NCBI RefSeq assembly: GCF_002127265.1
Contig: NZ_NFUU01000003.1
Coordinates: 1 to 64,000 of the forward strand
Length of the DNA: 64,000 nucleotides
Direction: 5' to 3'
From: Hydrogenophaga sp. IBVHS1
GTDB lineage: Bacteria; Pseudomonadota; Gammaproteobacteria; Burkholderiales; Burkholderiaceae_C
Shown here: positions 1 through 10,150 of the stretch, piece by piece
How the letters are laid out: each line of letters begins with the position of its first letter
Position numbering within the stretch: the first letter of the stretch is position 1
Position numbers and translations under genes: made by a program
Notes under the pieces: model-generated
What the model saw: the letters and a program-made list of their open reading frames with translations, nothing else
What the model was told of the DNA's origin: nothing
Databases searched by the model: none

Positions 1-481
<481 letters not shown>

Positions 482-533
482 TTTTCAGCTCCAAAATCAA
501 AACTGCCGAAACACCAGAACACATGAAAATAAC

Positions 534-608
<75 letters not shown>

Positions 609-687
609 GAAGGCACCCAACAAACCGGATGCCGTTCAAAACTTCATTTCACTCACAAAACCAGGCAAGCCCGGCCACCAACAGACA

Positions 688-761
688 TGGAGCGGGAGAC
701 GGGAATCGAACCCGCGTCATCAGCTTGGAAGGCTGGGGTTCTACCATTGAACTACTCCCGC
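688..761 (-). tRNA. tRNA-Gly (anticodon TCC)
   Basis: Minus-strand cloverleaf with acceptor GCGGGAG/CTCCCGC, anticodon loop CTTCCAA (anticodon TCC, glycine), T-loop GGTTCGATTCC and encoded CCA at 688-690. Second tRNA of the tuf-linked cluster. Confidence 0.96.
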
Positions 762-836
762 CTGAACAAACCGGCACCACACGGCACCAACCCATCCGGG
801 CGCGATTTCCCATCGCAAACACATCACATCGGTCAC

Positions 837-922
837 TGGTGGAGGAGGCTGGATTCGAACCAGCGTACGCATAAGCGGGCAGATTTACAGTCTGCTGCCT
901 TTAACCACTCGGCCACCCCTCC
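837..922 (-). tRNA. tRNA-Tyr (anticodon GTA)
   Basis: Minus-strand class II tRNA with a long variable arm. Acceptor is GGAGGGG, the anticodon loop CTGTAAA carries anticodon GTA (tyrosine), the T-loop is GGTTCGAATCC and CCA is encoded at 837-839. It is the promoter-proximal member of the tRNA-tuf transcription unit. Confidence 0.96.
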
Positions 923-937
923 ATAGCGCAGCCCGCG

Positions 938-966
938 ATTATGCCATGGAATTCGGGGTGCTTGCA
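938..966 (-). promoter_or_regulatory. Putative promoter of the tRNA-tuf operon
   Basis: On the minus strand CATAAT (5/6 match to the -10 consensus) sits about 15 nt before tRNA-Tyr and is followed by a GC-rich discriminator, CGCGGGCTGCG, as in stringently controlled stable-RNA promoters. The -35 hexamer 17 nt upstream is weak. Inferred by eye. Confidence 0.4.
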
Positions 967-973
967 CCCTCCT

Positions 974-1639
974 TCAGAGGGCCCACCAGTCGATGAGGTC
1001 GGCGGTGGCGAGGAAGTGGCTGCCTTCTGCCATGAAACCCCGGCTGAAGTCGTTGGACGGGTGACGCGTCTCCAGAACCCTGGGCGCAATGCCCTCAGGG
1101 CGCGCAGAAGAGAAAAAGGCTTGCGCCTTGCTGCCCCACAGCATGAACACAGGCGGTCGCTCAAGATGGCACAGCGTCTTGACAATATCGGAAGTGAGTG
1201 ATTGCCAACCACACTCCAGGTGGCTCCCGATACGACCCACCTCGATCGTCAGGGTGGGATTGAGCAACAGGACGCCCTGGCGCGCCCAGCCGTCGAGGCG
1301 CCAGGTGGCTGGCGGCACCCAGCCGGGCCGATCTGCAGCCAGGACCTGGGAAATACGGCGCAGGGACGCCGGTTTGCCGTGGCCGGCAGAGAATGCCAGC
1401 CCGTCGGCATGTCCTGGCCTCGGGTAGGGATCCTGGCCGAACACCACCACCTTGACGTCTTCAGGTCCGCCGAAGCGCAGCGCCCTGAACGGGTCAACCG
1501 GGGCAATAGGGCGGTCGGCAGACACCTCCCGCACCCGGCGAATGACCTCAGCTTTCCGCTCATCCGTCCATCCCGGCAGTGCCGCAACCCATGCCGGCGG
1601 CAGGCTGGCAAACGCCGCAGGCAGATCGTCGGCGGTCAT
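974..1639 (-). CDS. ung: Uracil-DNA glycosylase, family 1-like
   Basis: Removes uracil from DNA at the start of base excision repair. The 221-residue protein has the water-activating loop GQDPYP near residue 69, followed by [10 protein letters not shown], and a C-terminal [11 protein letters not shown] in place of the usual HPSPLSxxRGF intercalation loop. Catalytic Asp and His are kept, but the GQDPYH histidine is Pro and the intercalation loop differs. It overlaps the trpC stop by ATGA, so it is the distal gene of the trp transcription unit. Family assignment is firm; substrate strength is not known. Confidence 0.9.
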   Translation of the reverse strand: MTADDLPAAFASLPPAWVAALPGWTDERKAEVIRRVREVSADRPIAPVDPFRALRFGGPEDVKVVVFGQDPYPRPGHADGLAFSAGHGKPASLRRISQVLAADRPGWVPPATWRLDGWARQGVLLLNPTLTIEVGRIGSHLECGWQSLTSDIVKTLCHLERPPVFMLWGSKAQAFFSSARPEGIAPRVLETRHPSNDFSRGFMAEGSHFLATADLIDWWAL

Positions 1640-2436
1640 GAGAACAAGTCGGCGAGCGCCAGGCCGGGCTCGGGCGCCCGCATGAAAGCCTCCCCCACGA
1701 GGAAGGCGTTGACGCCGGCCGCGCGCATGGTCTGCACGTCGCCACGGGAAAGAATGCCCGATTCGGTGATCAGCAGACGGTCGGCCGGCACGTCGGGCAG
1801 CATGTCCAGCGTGGTCTGAAGCGAGACCTCGAAGGTGCGCAGGTTGCGGTTGTTGATGCCCACCAGCCGGGTCTTGAGCTTCAGGGCGCGCTGCAATTCG
1901 GCGCGGTCGTGCACCTCCACCAGCACCGCCATGTTCAGATCCATGGCCAGCGCCTCCAGCTCTGCCATGCGCGCGTCGTCCAGGCAGGCAGCGATCAGCA
2001 AAATGGCGTCGGCACCCATGACGCGGGCTTCGTACACCTGGTAGGGGTCGACCATGAAGTCCTTGCGCAGCACCGGCAGATCGCAGCTGGCGCGGGCCTG
2101 CTTGAGGAAATCGGGCTCTCCCAGGAAAAACTGCCGGTCGGTGAGCACCGAGAGGCAGGCCGCACTCACCACGCCGTTGCCTTCGGCGTAACTTTGCGCG
2201 ATGTCGGCAGGGATGAAGTCTTCGCGAAGCACGCCCTTGCTCGGGCTGGCTTTTTTCACCTCGGCGATCACGGCCGCCTGCCCAGCGGCGATCCTGGCGC
2301 GCAGTGCGCCTTCGAAATCGCGCGTGAGCACACGGCCCTCGGCGTCGAAACGCACCGCATCCAGCGGCTTCTTGCGCAGCGCGGCGGCGATTTCCTCGTG
2401 CTTGACGGCCACGATCTTCTGCAGGATGTCGCTCAT
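1636..2436 (-). CDS. trpC: Indole-3-glycerol phosphate synthase
   Basis: Closes the indole ring from carboxyphenylamino-deoxyribulose phosphate in tryptophan synthesis. The 266-residue monofunctional TIM-barrel protein has the active-site signature [13 protein letters not shown] (catalytic lysines), then [14 protein letters not shown] and the phosphate-binding ITESGI. Length is normal for the monofunctional enzyme. It lies 12 nt after trpD and overlaps ung by ATGA. Confidence 0.97.
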   Translation of the reverse strand: MSDILQKIVAVKHEEIAAALRKKPLDAVRFDAEGRVLTRDFEGALRARIAAGQAAVIAEVKKASPSKGVLREDFIPADIAQSYAEGNGVVSAACLSVLTDRQFFLGEPDFLKQARASCDLPVLRKDFMVDPYQVYEARVMGADAILLIAACLDDARMAELEALAMDLNMAVLVEVHDRAELQRALKLKTRLVGINNRNLRTFEVSLQTTLDMLPDVPADRLLITESGILSRGDVQTMRAAGVNAFLVGEAFMRAPEPGLALADLFS

Positions 2437-2448
2437 GAATGTTTCCGG

Positions 2449-3504
2449 TCAGGCCACAAAGGCCTTGAGTTGTTCGAGCTTGGCCAGTGCCGCGCCGCTG
2501 GCCAGCGTGCGGCGCGCGAGCGCGATGCCCGCGCCCATGTCGGGCACGACGTTGGCCGCGTAGAGCGCCACGCCCGCGTTGAGCGCCACGATTTCGCTCG
2601 CAGCCTTGAATGCCGGGTCGTCGCGATTCTCCAGCACGCCCATGAGCATCTGACGCGACGCCTCTGGCGTTTCCACGCGCAGCGCGCGGCTGCTGGCCAT
2701 GGTGATGCCGAAGTCTTCGGGATGAATCTCGTACTCGGTGATCTCGCCGCCCTTGAGTTCACCCACCAGCGTGGCGGCACCGAGCGAGACCTCATCCATG
2801 CCGTCGCGCCCGTACACCACCACGGCATGTTCGGCGCCCAGGCGTTGCAGCGCGCGCACCTGGATGCCGACCAGATCGGGGTGGAACACACCCATGAGGA
2901 TGTTGGGCGCAGAAGCCGGGTTGGTCAGCGGCCCCAGGATATTGAAGATGGTCTTGATGCCGAGCTCGCGGCGCACCGGCGCCACATTCTTCATGGCGGG
3001 GTGGTGGTTGGGCGCAAACATGAAACCCACGCCGACCTGCTCGATGCAGCGCGCGATGGCCTCGGGCGACAGGTTGATGTTGACCCCCAGGCTCTCCAGC
3101 ACGTCGGCGCTGCCGCTCTTGCTGGAGACACTGCGCCCGCCGTGCTTGCTCACCCGTGCGCCGGCCGCGGCGGCCACAAACATGGAGCAGGTGGAGATGT
3201 TGAAGGTGTGAGAACCGTCGCCACCGGTGCCCACGATGTCGACCAGATGGGTCTTGTCGGCAACCACCACCTTGGTCGAAAACTCGCGCATCACCTGTGC
3301 GGCTGCGGTGATTTCGCCGATGGTTTCTTTCTTCACGCGCAGGCCGGTGATGAATGCCGCCATCATGACCTGCGACATCTCGCCGCTCATGATGAGTCGC
3401 ATGAGGTGAAGCATTTCGTCGTGGAAGATTTCGCGGTGCTCGATGGTGCGTTGCAGGGCTTCCTGCGGTGTGATCTTGTGGACTTGGGCTTGCGTGTGTG
3501 GCAT
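2449..3504 (-). CDS. trpD: Anthranilate phosphoribosyltransferase
   Basis: Transfers phosphoribose from PRPP to anthranilate, the second step of tryptophan synthesis. The 351-residue protein has the PRPP-binding [15 protein letters not shown] and the anthranilate-site [18 protein letters not shown]. It is the separate TrpD, not fused to TrpG. It lies 14 nt after the inserted lysE-type gene and 12 nt before trpC, so it is co-transcribed with the rest of the trp genes. Confidence 0.97.
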   Translation of the reverse strand: MPHTQAQVHKITPQEALQRTIEHREIFHDEMLHLMRLIMSGEMSQVMMAAFITGLRVKKETIGEITAAAQVMREFSTKVVVADKTHLVDIVGTGGDGSHTFNISTCSMFVAAAAGARVSKHGGRSVSSKSGSADVLESLGVNINLSPEAIARCIEQVGVGFMFAPNHHPAMKNVAPVRRELGIKTIFNILGPLTNPASAPNILMGVFHPDLVGIQVRALQRLGAEHAVVVYGRDGMDEVSLGAATLVGELKGGEITEYEIHPEDFGITMASSRALRVETPEASRQMLMGVLENRDDPAFKAASEIVALNAGVALYAANVVPDMGAGIALARRTLASGAALAKLEQLKAFVA

Positions 3505-3518
3505 GGGTGTCTCCTATC

Positions 3519-4166
3519 TTATGGCTGGGCGGGATTGTCGGTCATGGCAAGCTTCAAGCCGAAGCCAATGAAGAGCGCACCGGCGGCCCGATCGAGCCAG
3601 CGCATGCCGCGCTGCACCACGTTCACACGGCGCGCGAACCAGGCGGCAAGCCATGCGTAGCCGAAGTTGATGGGCAGCGAATTGAGGTTGAAGATCAACC
3701 CGAGCAGCAGAAAGACCAGCGCTTTGTTGGTCGCGTCGGGCGCGATGAATTGCGGCACGAAGGCGAGAAAGAACAGCGCCACCTTGGGGTTGAGCACGTT
3801 GGTGAGGAAGCCCCGGCGGAACACGCGCCACAGGTCCACTTCGGGGGCGGCCGCCTCAGTGGGGATCACCAGTGGCGCGGATTGGGAGAACAGCATGCGA
3901 ACGCCCATCCACAGCAGGTAGGCCGCGCCGACCCACTTGAGCGCGGTGAATGCAGCGGCCGAGGTGGTGAGCAAGGCGCTCACGCCCACCGCAGCGGCGA
4001 ACACATGCACGAAGCAACCGCTGACGATTCCCAGCGCCGCGACCATGCCGGCGCGCGCACCGCTCTTGAGCGCGTTCGACACGATGTAGAGCACGTCCGG
4101 ACCCGGTGTGAGGTTGAGCAGCCAGCCGGCCGCCATGAAAAGCAGGAGCTGTGGCAGGTCGGGCAT
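3519..4166 (-). CDS. LysE/RhtB-family amino-acid exporter inside the trp operon
   Basis: 215-residue inner-membrane protein with about six hydrophobic segments. The LysE-family hallmark is the start LLNLTPGPDVLYIVSNALKSG, with DP/GPD where most RhtB proteins have GPN; FLTNVLNPKVALFFLAFVPQF is the second family signature. Exports small amino acids or homoserine-like solutes in characterised members; the substrate here is unknown. It lies between ltaE (15 nt) and trpD (14 nt) on the same strand, so it is probably co-expressed with tryptophan synthesis. Confidence 0.88.
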   Translation of the reverse strand: MPDLPQLLLFMAAGWLLNLTPGPDVLYIVSNALKSGARAGMVAALGIVSGCFVHVFAAAVGVSALLTTSAAAFTALKWVGAAYLLWMGVRMLFSQSAPLVIPTEAAAPEVDLWRVFRRGFLTNVLNPKVALFFLAFVPQFIAPDATNKALVFLLLGLIFNLNSLPINFGYAWLAAWFARRVNVVQRGMRWLDRAAGALFIGFGLKLAMTDNPAQP

Positions 4167-4181
4167 GGAGCGCCTCCGGCT

Positions 4182-5249
4182 TCAGTACACCGCCGTACCG
4201 CTGGACCTTCCGGCCGACGCAGAACCGCTCTGCGCAAAGAAGGCTTTCACGCTGGCGATGGCGTGCTCGATGCCGGCAGCATCCACGTCGAGGTGGGTGA
4301 CGAATCGCAAGCCAATGAGCCCCGTGGCGAGCACGCCATCGCGCTCAAGGTGGGCCAGCAGATCGGGGCCGCGTCCGTTCGCCACGTCCACGAAAACGAT
4401 GTTGGTTTGTGCGGATCGCACACTCAGGCCTTCGATACCGGCGAGTCCCTGAGCCAGGCGTTGCGCGAGTGCATGGTCGTCGGCCAGGCGCTTCACGTGG
4501 TGGTCCAGCGCGTGGTGCGCCGCCGCCGCCAGCAAGCCCGACTGGCGCAGCCCGCCGCCGAGCATCTTGCGCCAGCGCAGCGCACGGCGAATCAGCTCGT
4601 TCGAGCCGCACAAGGCCGAGCCCACCGGCGCGCCAAGCCCTTTGCTGAAGCACACCGAGACACTGTCGAAACGATCGACGATGGCGCGAGCCGCGGCGTA
4701 CGGATCGCCACCCGCTGCCACCGCAGCGTTGAACACGCGCGCGCCGTCCAGGTGCACCGCCAGTCCATGTTCTCGCGCAAGCGCGGTGGCCGAGTCAAGA
4801 TACTCAGCAGGCATGGGATGGCCGTTCCAGGTGTTTTCCAGGCACAGCAGGCGCGTGCGCGCGAAATGCGGGTCGTCAGGCTTGATGGCAGCGGCGATGT
4901 CGGCCAGTGCCATCTGCCCACCAGCGTTTTGCACCAGCGGTTGCGGCTGGATGCTGCCCAGCACCGCCGCACCACCGCCTTCGTAGCGGTAGGTGTGCGC
5001 GTTCTGGCCCACGATGTATTCGTCACCCCGCTCGCAATGCGACAGCATGGCGCACAGGTTGCTCTGCGTGCCGCTGGCCATGAAAAGCGCCGCTTCCTTG
5101 CCGGTGATGGCGGCAATGCGCGCCTGCAAGGCGTGCACGCTCGGGTCGTCGCCGAACACGTCGTCGCCCAGTGGCGCGGCCATCATGGCCTCGCGCATCG
5201 CCGGCGTGGGTTGCGTGACGGTGTCGCTTCTCAGATCGACCTTGTTCAT
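4182..5249 (-). CDS. ltaE: Low-specificity L-threonine aldolase
   Basis: PLP enzyme that cleaves threonine or allo-threonine to glycine and acetaldehyde. The 355 residues start [19 protein letters not shown], the typical threonine-aldolase N-terminus, and include [10 protein letters not shown] (cofactor Asp) and [14 protein letters not shown] with the PLP-binding lysine. The ATG overlaps the trpG stop as ATGA; the longer open frame upstream is only the shadow of trpG. A glycine/threonine enzyme in the middle of the trp operon is unusual. Confidence 0.94.
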   Translation of the reverse strand: MNKVDLRSDTVTQPTPAMREAMMAAPLGDDVFGDDPSVHALQARIAAITGKEAALFMASGTQSNLCAMLSHCERGDEYIVGQNAHTYRYEGGGAAVLGSIQPQPLVQNAGGQMALADIAAAIKPDDPHFARTRLLCLENTWNGHPMPAEYLDSATALAREHGLAVHLDGARVFNAAVAAGGDPYAAARAIVDRFDSVSVCFSKGLGAPVGSALCGSNELIRRALRWRKMLGGGLRQSGLLAAAAHHALDHHVKRLADDHALAQRLAQGLAGIEGLSVRSAQTNIVFVDVANGRGPDLLAHLERDGVLATGLIGLRFVTHLDVDAAGIEHAIASVKAFFAQSGSASAGRSSGTAVY

Positions 5250-5839
5250 GCTTGCTCCAGAAAATTCCTGAGCATGGCGTGGCCGTGCTCGGTCAGGATG
5301 CTCTCGGGGTGGAACTGCACGCCTTCGATGGCGAGCGTCGTGTGCTTCACGCCCATGATCTCGCCGTCGGGCGTCCAGGCCGTGACCTCCAGGCAGTCCG
5401 GGCAGCTCGCGCGCTCGATGGCAAGCGAGTGGTAGCGGTTCACGGTGAACTGCTCGGGCAGGTTCGCAAACACGCCTTGCCGCGTGGTGCTGATGACGCT
5501 GGTCTTGCCATGCATCAGCTCCTGCGCGCGGATGATCTTGCCGCCGAATGCCGCGCCGATGCTCTGGTGCCCGAGACACACGCCGAGGATGGGCAGCTTG
5601 CCGGCGAAGTGCTGGATGGCCGCCACGGAAATGCCGGCCTCGGCGGGGGAACACGGGCCGGGGGAAATGACCAGACGATCCATGCGGCCCTCATCGAACC
5701 GCGCCTGCAGCTCGGCGACCGTGACCTCGTCGTTGCGCAACACGGTCACGTCGGCACCAAGCTCACCCAGGTACTGCACGATGTTGAAGGTGAAGCTGTC
5801 GTAGTTGTCCACCATGAGGACTTGCAGCGGCTTGCTCAT
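5246..5839 (-). CDS. trpG: Anthranilate synthase component II (glutamine amidotransferase)
   Basis: Supplies ammonia from glutamine to TrpE. The 197-residue class I amidotransferase begins [19 protein letters not shown], has the nucleophile elbow [10 protein letters not shown] (Cys) and the His/Glu pair in [12 protein letters not shown]. The chosen ATG overlaps the trpE stop as ATGA, which fixes the start. The family also serves PabA, but the neighbouring trpE/D/C make the TrpG role clear. Confidence 0.97.
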   Translation of the reverse strand: MSKPLQVLMVDNYDSFTFNIVQYLGELGADVTVLRNDEVTVAELQARFDEGRMDRLVISPGPCSPAEAGISVAAIQHFAGKLPILGVCLGHQSIGAAFGGKIIRAQELMHGKTSVISTTRQGVFANLPEQFTVNRYHSLAIERASCPDCLEVTAWTPDGEIMGVKHTTLAIEGVQFHPESILTEHGHAMLRNFLEQA

Positions 5840-7335
5840 TCCAGTCCCTCCTCGACCAGTTCGGCCGCCCGCAACAGCGCGCGCGCCTTGTGCTCGGTTT
5901 CCCTCCATTCCATCTCGGGCACCGAATCGGCCACCACGCCGGCCGCGGCCTGCACGTAGAGCGTCTGGTCCTTGATGATGCCGGTGCGGATGGCGATGGC
6001 CACGTCCATGTCGCCGGCATAGCTCAGGTAGCCGCAGGCCCCGCCGTAGATGCCGCGCTTGGTGGGCTCGAGCTGGTCGATCACTTCCATGGCGTGCACC
6101 TTGGGCGCGCCAGTGAGCGTGCCGGCCGGGAAGGTGGCCTTCAGCACATCCATGCTGGTCATGCCGTCTACCAGCATGCCTTCGACGTTGCTCACGATGT
6201 GCATCACGTGGCTGTAGCGCTCCACCGCGAAAGCCTCGGTCACCTTGACGGTGCCGGTCTTGGCAATGCGGCCGATGTCGTTGCGCGCCAGGTCGATCAG
6301 CATCACATGCTCGGCGCGCTCCTTGGGATCGTTGACCAGCTCCAGCTCGGTGGCTTTGTCCTGCTCGGGCGTGGCACCGCGCGGCCGCGTACCGGCCAGC
6401 GGGCGGATCGTGATCTTGGTGCCCTCAGCCGTGTTTTCCTGCCGCACCAGGATTTCGGGCGATGCCCCCACCACGTGGAAATCCCCGAAGTGGTAGTAGT
6501 ACATGTAGGGAGAAGGATTGAGCGAGCGCAGCGCGCGGTACAGCGAGAGCGGCGACTCGGTGTAGCGCTTCTTGATGCGCTGGCCCACCTGCACCTGCAT
6601 GAAATCGCCCGCGGCAATGAGCTCCTTGGCGCGGTTCACGGCGGCGAGGTAGTCGGCTTTGGCGAAATCGCGCTCGGCCGGATAGCCCTGGGTGGGCTTG
6701 ACCACGGGCGCGCTCACCGAATACTTCAGCGATTCGCGCAATTCGCGCAGCCGCTTCTTGGCGTTGGCGTACGCCTCAGGCTGGGCCGGGTCGGCGTAGA
6801 CGATCAGATACAGCTTGCCGGAGAGGTTGTCGATCACCGCCAGCTCTTCGCACTGCAGCAGCAGGATGTCGGGACAGCCCAGGGTGTCGGGCGGGCAGGT
6901 GTTTTCCAGCTTTTTTTCGATGTGCCGCACCGCGTCGTAGCCGAAGTAGCCCGCCAGGCCACCGCAGAAGCGCGGCAGACCCGGGCGCAGCGCCACCTTG
7001 AAGCGCTGCTGGTAGGCGGCAATGAAGTCCAGTGGGTTGCCATGGTGGGTTTCCACCACGGCACCGTCGCGCACCACCTCGGTTTTCGCCTCGACCCCAA
7101 AGCCGGTAGCGCGCAGCAAGGTGCGGGCGGGCAGGCCGATGAAGCTGTAGCGCCCGAAGCGCTCCCCGCCCACCACGGATTCGAGCAGAAAGCTGTGCTT
7201 GCCGTCACCCCGCCCGTGGGCGAGCTTGAGGTACAGCGAAAGGGGAGTTTCCAGATCCGCGAAGGCCTCTGCCATCAACGGGATGCGGTTGTAGCCCTGC
7301 TGGGTCAGGCTCTTGAATTCCAGTTCGGTGATCAT
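5836..7335 (-). CDS. trpE: Anthranilate synthase component I
   Basis: Converts chorismate and ammonia to anthranilate, the committed step to tryptophan. The 499-residue protein begins [10 protein letters not shown], carries the N-terminal allosteric element [18 protein letters not shown] (the LLES motif of tryptophan feedback binding) and the chorismate-binding C-terminal half with [12 protein letters not shown] and [11 protein letters not shown]. Start chosen at MITEL because family members begin there; an upstream in-frame ATG would add 21 unrelated residues. First gene of the seven-gene operon running to ung. Confidence 0.97.
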   Translation of the reverse strand: MITELEFKSLTQQGYNRIPLMAEAFADLETPLSLYLKLAHGRGDGKHSFLLESVVGGERFGRYSFIGLPARTLLRATGFGVEAKTEVVRDGAVVETHHGNPLDFIAAYQQRFKVALRPGLPRFCGGLAGYFGYDAVRHIEKKLENTCPPDTLGCPDILLLQCEELAVIDNLSGKLYLIVYADPAQPEAYANAKKRLRELRESLKYSVSAPVVKPTQGYPAERDFAKADYLAAVNRAKELIAAGDFMQVQVGQRIKKRYTESPLSLYRALRSLNPSPYMYYYHFGDFHVVGASPEILVRQENTAEGTKITIRPLAGTRPRGATPEQDKATELELVNDPKERAEHVMLIDLARNDIGRIAKTGTVKVTEAFAVERYSHVMHIVSNVEGMLVDGMTSMDVLKATFPAGTLTGAPKVHAMEVIDQLEPTKRGIYGGACGYLSYAGDMDVAIAIRTGIIKDQTLYVQAAAGVVADSVPEMEWRETEHKARALLRAAELVEEGLE

Positions 7336-7727
7336 GTTCGTTTCTTGCTTCGGCCGCGCCTGCGGTCCATCGACACATCGGGCGGGGCTGGGGTCCATGC
7401 CATCCGGTCAGGCGCGCTGCCGGGCGAGGGGTGGGCGATGTGGCAACCAGGCTGGCCGCGACAACCCCCGGGGAGGGTGCACGTTTACGCTGGCTTGCGC
7501 CAGGGCCAGGCTCCCCGGCCATTGCGGCTCGGCAGACCACCTGAGAAGGTTGTGCATGGGTTGAACATGGTGGGCCAGTGTAGCAAACACGTAACCTCAT
7601 GTGTCCCAAATCACGGCGGCGCGCACTGCGCTGTCGCCAACAGGCCTGCCTTCGGCTGTGGCCGCCTGAAAATAGCACGGTTGTTCCTTTTGGGCCGCAC
7701 GCCCTTCATCACGGAGACGTTACATCC
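7336..7727. other. Divergent intergenic region between trpE and the CHI-like gene
   Basis: This 392-nt region has no gene I can support. On the minus strand TACACT at 7577-7582 could be a -10 box for trpE with a poor -35 (GGGACA, 19 nt away), giving a leader of about 235 nt. That leader contains a short frame with two Trp codons (7408-7590), but I see no clear terminator followed by a T run. The plus strand offers only a GGAG ribosome site upstream of 7728. Confidence 0.4.
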
Positions 7728-8309
7728 ATGAGACTCAAGCTCTTCATTGGCGCCGCCGCGCTCTGCCTACCGGCGCTGGCCCTGAGCGCGACCATCGACG
7801 TCTCGGGCGTCAAGCTCGAAGACCGCATCACCCTGGCCGACAAGCCGCTGGTGCTCAACGGCGCGGGCGTGCGCTACAAGGCGGTGTTCAAGGTCTACAC
7901 CGCCGGCCTGTACCTGAGCCAGAAGGCCGATTCGCCCGAAGCGGTGCTGGCCACGCCAGGCCCCAAGCGGCTGACCATCACCATGCTGCGCGACATCGAT
8001 TCGGCCGAACTGGGCAAGCTGTTCTCGCGCGGCATGGAAGACAACATGGAGCGCGCGGCTTTCTCCAAGCTCATTCCGGGCGTGCTGCGCATGAGCCAGA
8101 TCTTCAGCAACCACAAGAAGCTGCTGGCCGGCGAGACCTTTCTGGTTGACTGGATTCCCGGTACCGGCACGTTGATCACGGTCAAGGGCAAGGTTGAGGG
8201 CGAGGCGTTCAAGGAGCCCGAGTTCTTCGATGCGCTCATGCGCATCTGGCTGGGGCAGAAACCGGCGGACTGGATGCTGAAAGACGCCCTGCTGGGCAAG
8301 TCAAAGTAG
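7728..8309 (+). CDS. Chalcone-isomerase-fold periplasmic protein
   Basis: 193 residues with a signal peptide (MRLKLFIGAAALCLPALALSA) followed by a domain typical of bacterial chalcone-isomerase-like proteins: VLNGAGVRYKAVFKVYTAGLYL, then RLTITMLRDIDS and a C-terminal IWLGQKPADWMLKDALLG. Bacterial members mostly have no proven enzymatic role; several bind lipids or are of unknown function. Start set at the signal-peptide ATG. Its last 9 bases overlap the end of the convergent gph gene. Confidence 0.82.
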   Translation: MRLKLFIGAAALCLPALALSATIDVSGVKLEDRITLADKPLVLNGAGVRYKAVFKVYTAGLYLSQKADSPEAVLATPGPKRLTITMLRDIDSAELGKLFSRGMEDNMERAAFSKLIPGVLRMSQIFSNHKKLLAGETFLVDWIPGTGTLITVKGKVEGEAFKEPEFFDALMRIWLGQKPADWMLKDALLGKSK

Positions 8310-8957
8310 TTCGGCGAGGGAATCGATCAGGCGATCGTGCGGCGCTTGCGCGATCGGATCGCCATGGTTGTATCCGTAGGTGACCAGCACCACCGGGCAG
8401 CCGGCCGCGCGAGCGGCGATGCCGTCGTTTTGCGAATCGCCCACCATCAGCGTGTGCGCCGGCGCCGTGCCCAGAGCTTCGCAAGTCTTCAGCAGGGGCA
8501 ATGGGTCGGGCTTGGTGCGCTCAAAGCTGTCGCCGCCAAACACCAGGGAAAAGAAACCGTCCAGCCCCTTGGCCTGCAGCAGCGGGCGGGCAAAACCGAG
8601 CGGCTTGTTGGTGAGGCAGGCCAGCGGCAGGCCACGCTCGCGCAATGCGATGAGGCCTTCGAGCACGCCGGGGTAGACCGCGCTGTGCTCGCCATTGATG
8701 GCGAGGTAGTGCGCCTGGTAGCGCGTCCATGCTTCGGCCTGCCGTGCCGCCGCCTCTTCCAGGCCCAGTCCGACATGCAGCAAGGCCGACCGGATCAGGT
8801 GCGCCGAACCCTTGCCCACCATGCGCTCGATGTCGGCGCGGGCAACGGCCGCGAGCTTCAGGTCTTTCAGCGTCTGGTTCAGGGCCACATCGAAGTCGCC
8901 CAGCGTGTCCACCATCGTGCCGTCCAGGTCCACGATGACGGCACGCACGCCCTCCAT
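8301..8957 (-). CDS. gph: Phosphoglycolate phosphatase (HAD superfamily)
   Basis: Removes phosphate from 2-phosphoglycolate. The 218-residue HAD protein has motif I VDLDGTMVDT, motif II LACLTNKP, a motif III lysine in FERTKPDPLP and motif IV MVGDSQNDGIAARAAG. It starts at the ATG that overlaps the rpe stop (ATGA). The rpe-gph pair is common in proteobacteria, linking pentose-phosphate epimerase and glycolate salvage. Confidence 0.93.
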   Translation of the reverse strand: MEGVRAVIVDLDGTMVDTLGDFDVALNQTLKDLKLAAVARADIERMVGKGSAHLIRSALLHVGLGLEEAAARQAEAWTRYQAHYLAINGEHSAVYPGVLEGLIALRERGLPLACLTNKPLGFARPLLQAKGLDGFFSLVFGGDSFERTKPDPLPLLKTCEALGTAPAHTLMVGDSQNDGIAARAAGCPVVLVTYGYNHGDPIAQAPHDRLIDSLAELL

Positions 8958-9631
8958 CACGCCAGCGCTGCCCGCATCTGGTCGATCACCGCCTTGTAGT
9001 CCGGCTTGCCGAAAATCGCGCTGCCGGCCACGAAGGTGTCGGCGCCCGCGTCGGCCACGCGGCGGATGTTGTCGGGCTTGATGCCGCCGTCCACCTCCAG
9101 CCGGATGTCCTTGCCGCTGGCCTCGATGCGCCGGCGCGCGTCCTCGATCTTGCGCAGGGCGGAGTCGATGAAGCTCTGGCCGCCGAAGCCGGGGTTCACG
9201 CTCATGATGAGGATGAGGTCGATGTCGTCGATCAGCCAGTCCAGCACGTCCAGCGGCTGGGCAGGGTTGAAGGTGAGGCCCGCCTTGGCACCTTTGGCCT
9301 TGATGGCCTGTACGCTGCGGTGCACGTGGGCGCTCGCATCGGGATGGAAACTCACCAGATCGGCGCCGGCGTCGATGAAGGCGCCGGCCAGCGCGTCCAC
9401 CGGCTGCACCATCAGGTGCACGTCGATCGGCACCGGCGTTCCGTCGGGCTTCTTCGCGTGGGGCTTGAGGGCCTGGCAGATCATCGGCCCGAAGGTGAGG
9501 TTGGGCACGTAGTGGTTGTCCATCACGTCGAAATGGATCCAGTCGGAACCGGCGGCGATGACGTTCTTCACTTCCTCGCCCAGGCGGGCGAAGTCGGCGG
9601 ACAGGATGGACGGGGCGATTCGGTACGTCAT
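8957..9631 (-). CDS. rpe: Ribulose-phosphate 3-epimerase
   Basis: Interconverts ribulose 5-phosphate and xylulose 5-phosphate. The 224-residue TIM barrel has the metal-site signatures [25 protein letters not shown] and [11 protein letters not shown], and the phosphate loop [13 protein letters not shown] and VAGSAIFG. Full length. It is the first gene of a two-gene operon with gph, and divergent from apaG with a 74-nt gap. Confidence 0.97.
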   Translation of the reverse strand: MTYRIAPSILSADFARLGEEVKNVIAAGSDWIHFDVMDNHYVPNLTFGPMICQALKPHAKKPDGTPVPIDVHLMVQPVDALAGAFIDAGADLVSFHPDASAHVHRSVQAIKAKGAKAGLTFNPAQPLDVLDWLIDDIDLILIMSVNPGFGGQSFIDSALRKIEDARRRIEASGKDIRLEVDGGIKPDNIRRVADAGADTFVAGSAIFGKPDYKAVIDQMRAALA

Positions 9632-9705
9632 GGTCGGTGGCCGGCTGGAGGATGTGGAGGCCGTATTCTCGCAGGCGCCGAGGGGCTTCAGGGTGGCGGG
9701 GTAAC

Positions 9706-10110
9706 ATGCCGGCCATGCCCCGATACCTGTTCACCTGCGAGGTCGAGCCCCAGTACCTGAGCGAGCAATCCTCGCCCGAAGAAGAGCAGTTCGCCTTCGC
9801 GTACACCATCACCATCACCAACGCCGGTGAGGTCACGGCACAGCTGATCTCGCGGCACTGGATCATCGACGACGCGCGCGGCCACACCGAGCAGGTCAAG
9901 GGTCTGGGCGTGGTGGGGCATCAGCCCTTGCTGCGCCCGGGCGAGTCGTTCCAGTACACCAGCGGCACGCGGCTGGCGACGCCCAGTGGCCGCATGCGCG
10001 GGAGCTTTTTCTGCGTGGCCGAGGATGGCGAGCGCTTCGAAGCCGAGGTGCCCGAATTCACCCTGCGCGCGCCGGGCGCGGGCGAAGCGCCTGCCAGGGT
10101 GCTGCACTGA
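9706..10110 (+). CDS. apaG: ApaG (Co2+/Mg2+ efflux-associated domain protein)
   Basis: 134 residues of the single-domain ApaG immunoglobulin-like fold. Visible signatures are [49 protein letters not shown], the strongly conserved [14 protein letters not shown] and [11 protein letters not shown]. The molecular role is unsettled. The ATG at 9706 has GGCGGGG 5 nt upstream; the second ATG at 9715 is also possible. Divergent from rpe and 40 nt before the Gcr-family gene. Confidence 0.92.
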   Translation: MPAMPRYLFTCEVEPQYLSEQSSPEEEQFAFAYTITITNAGEVTAQLISRHWIIDDARGHTEQVKGLGVVGHQPLLRPGESFQYTSGTRLATPSGRMRGSFFCVAEDGERFEAEVPEFTLRAPGAGEAPARVLH

Positions 10111-10150
10111 GCAGCGGTTTTCAGCCAGCGGCCCTTCTGCCCACGATCGC

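Noticed and set aside
1909..3660. Long plus-strand frame over trpD/trpC (583 codons)
   Set aside because: It mirrors the trp genes on the opposite strand, has no domain signature and is rich in His/Arg/Ala as expected for a shadow frame in GC-rich DNA.
5890..7731. 613-codon plus-strand frame over trpE
   Set aside because: Antisense to trpE, which has the allosteric and chorismate motifs.
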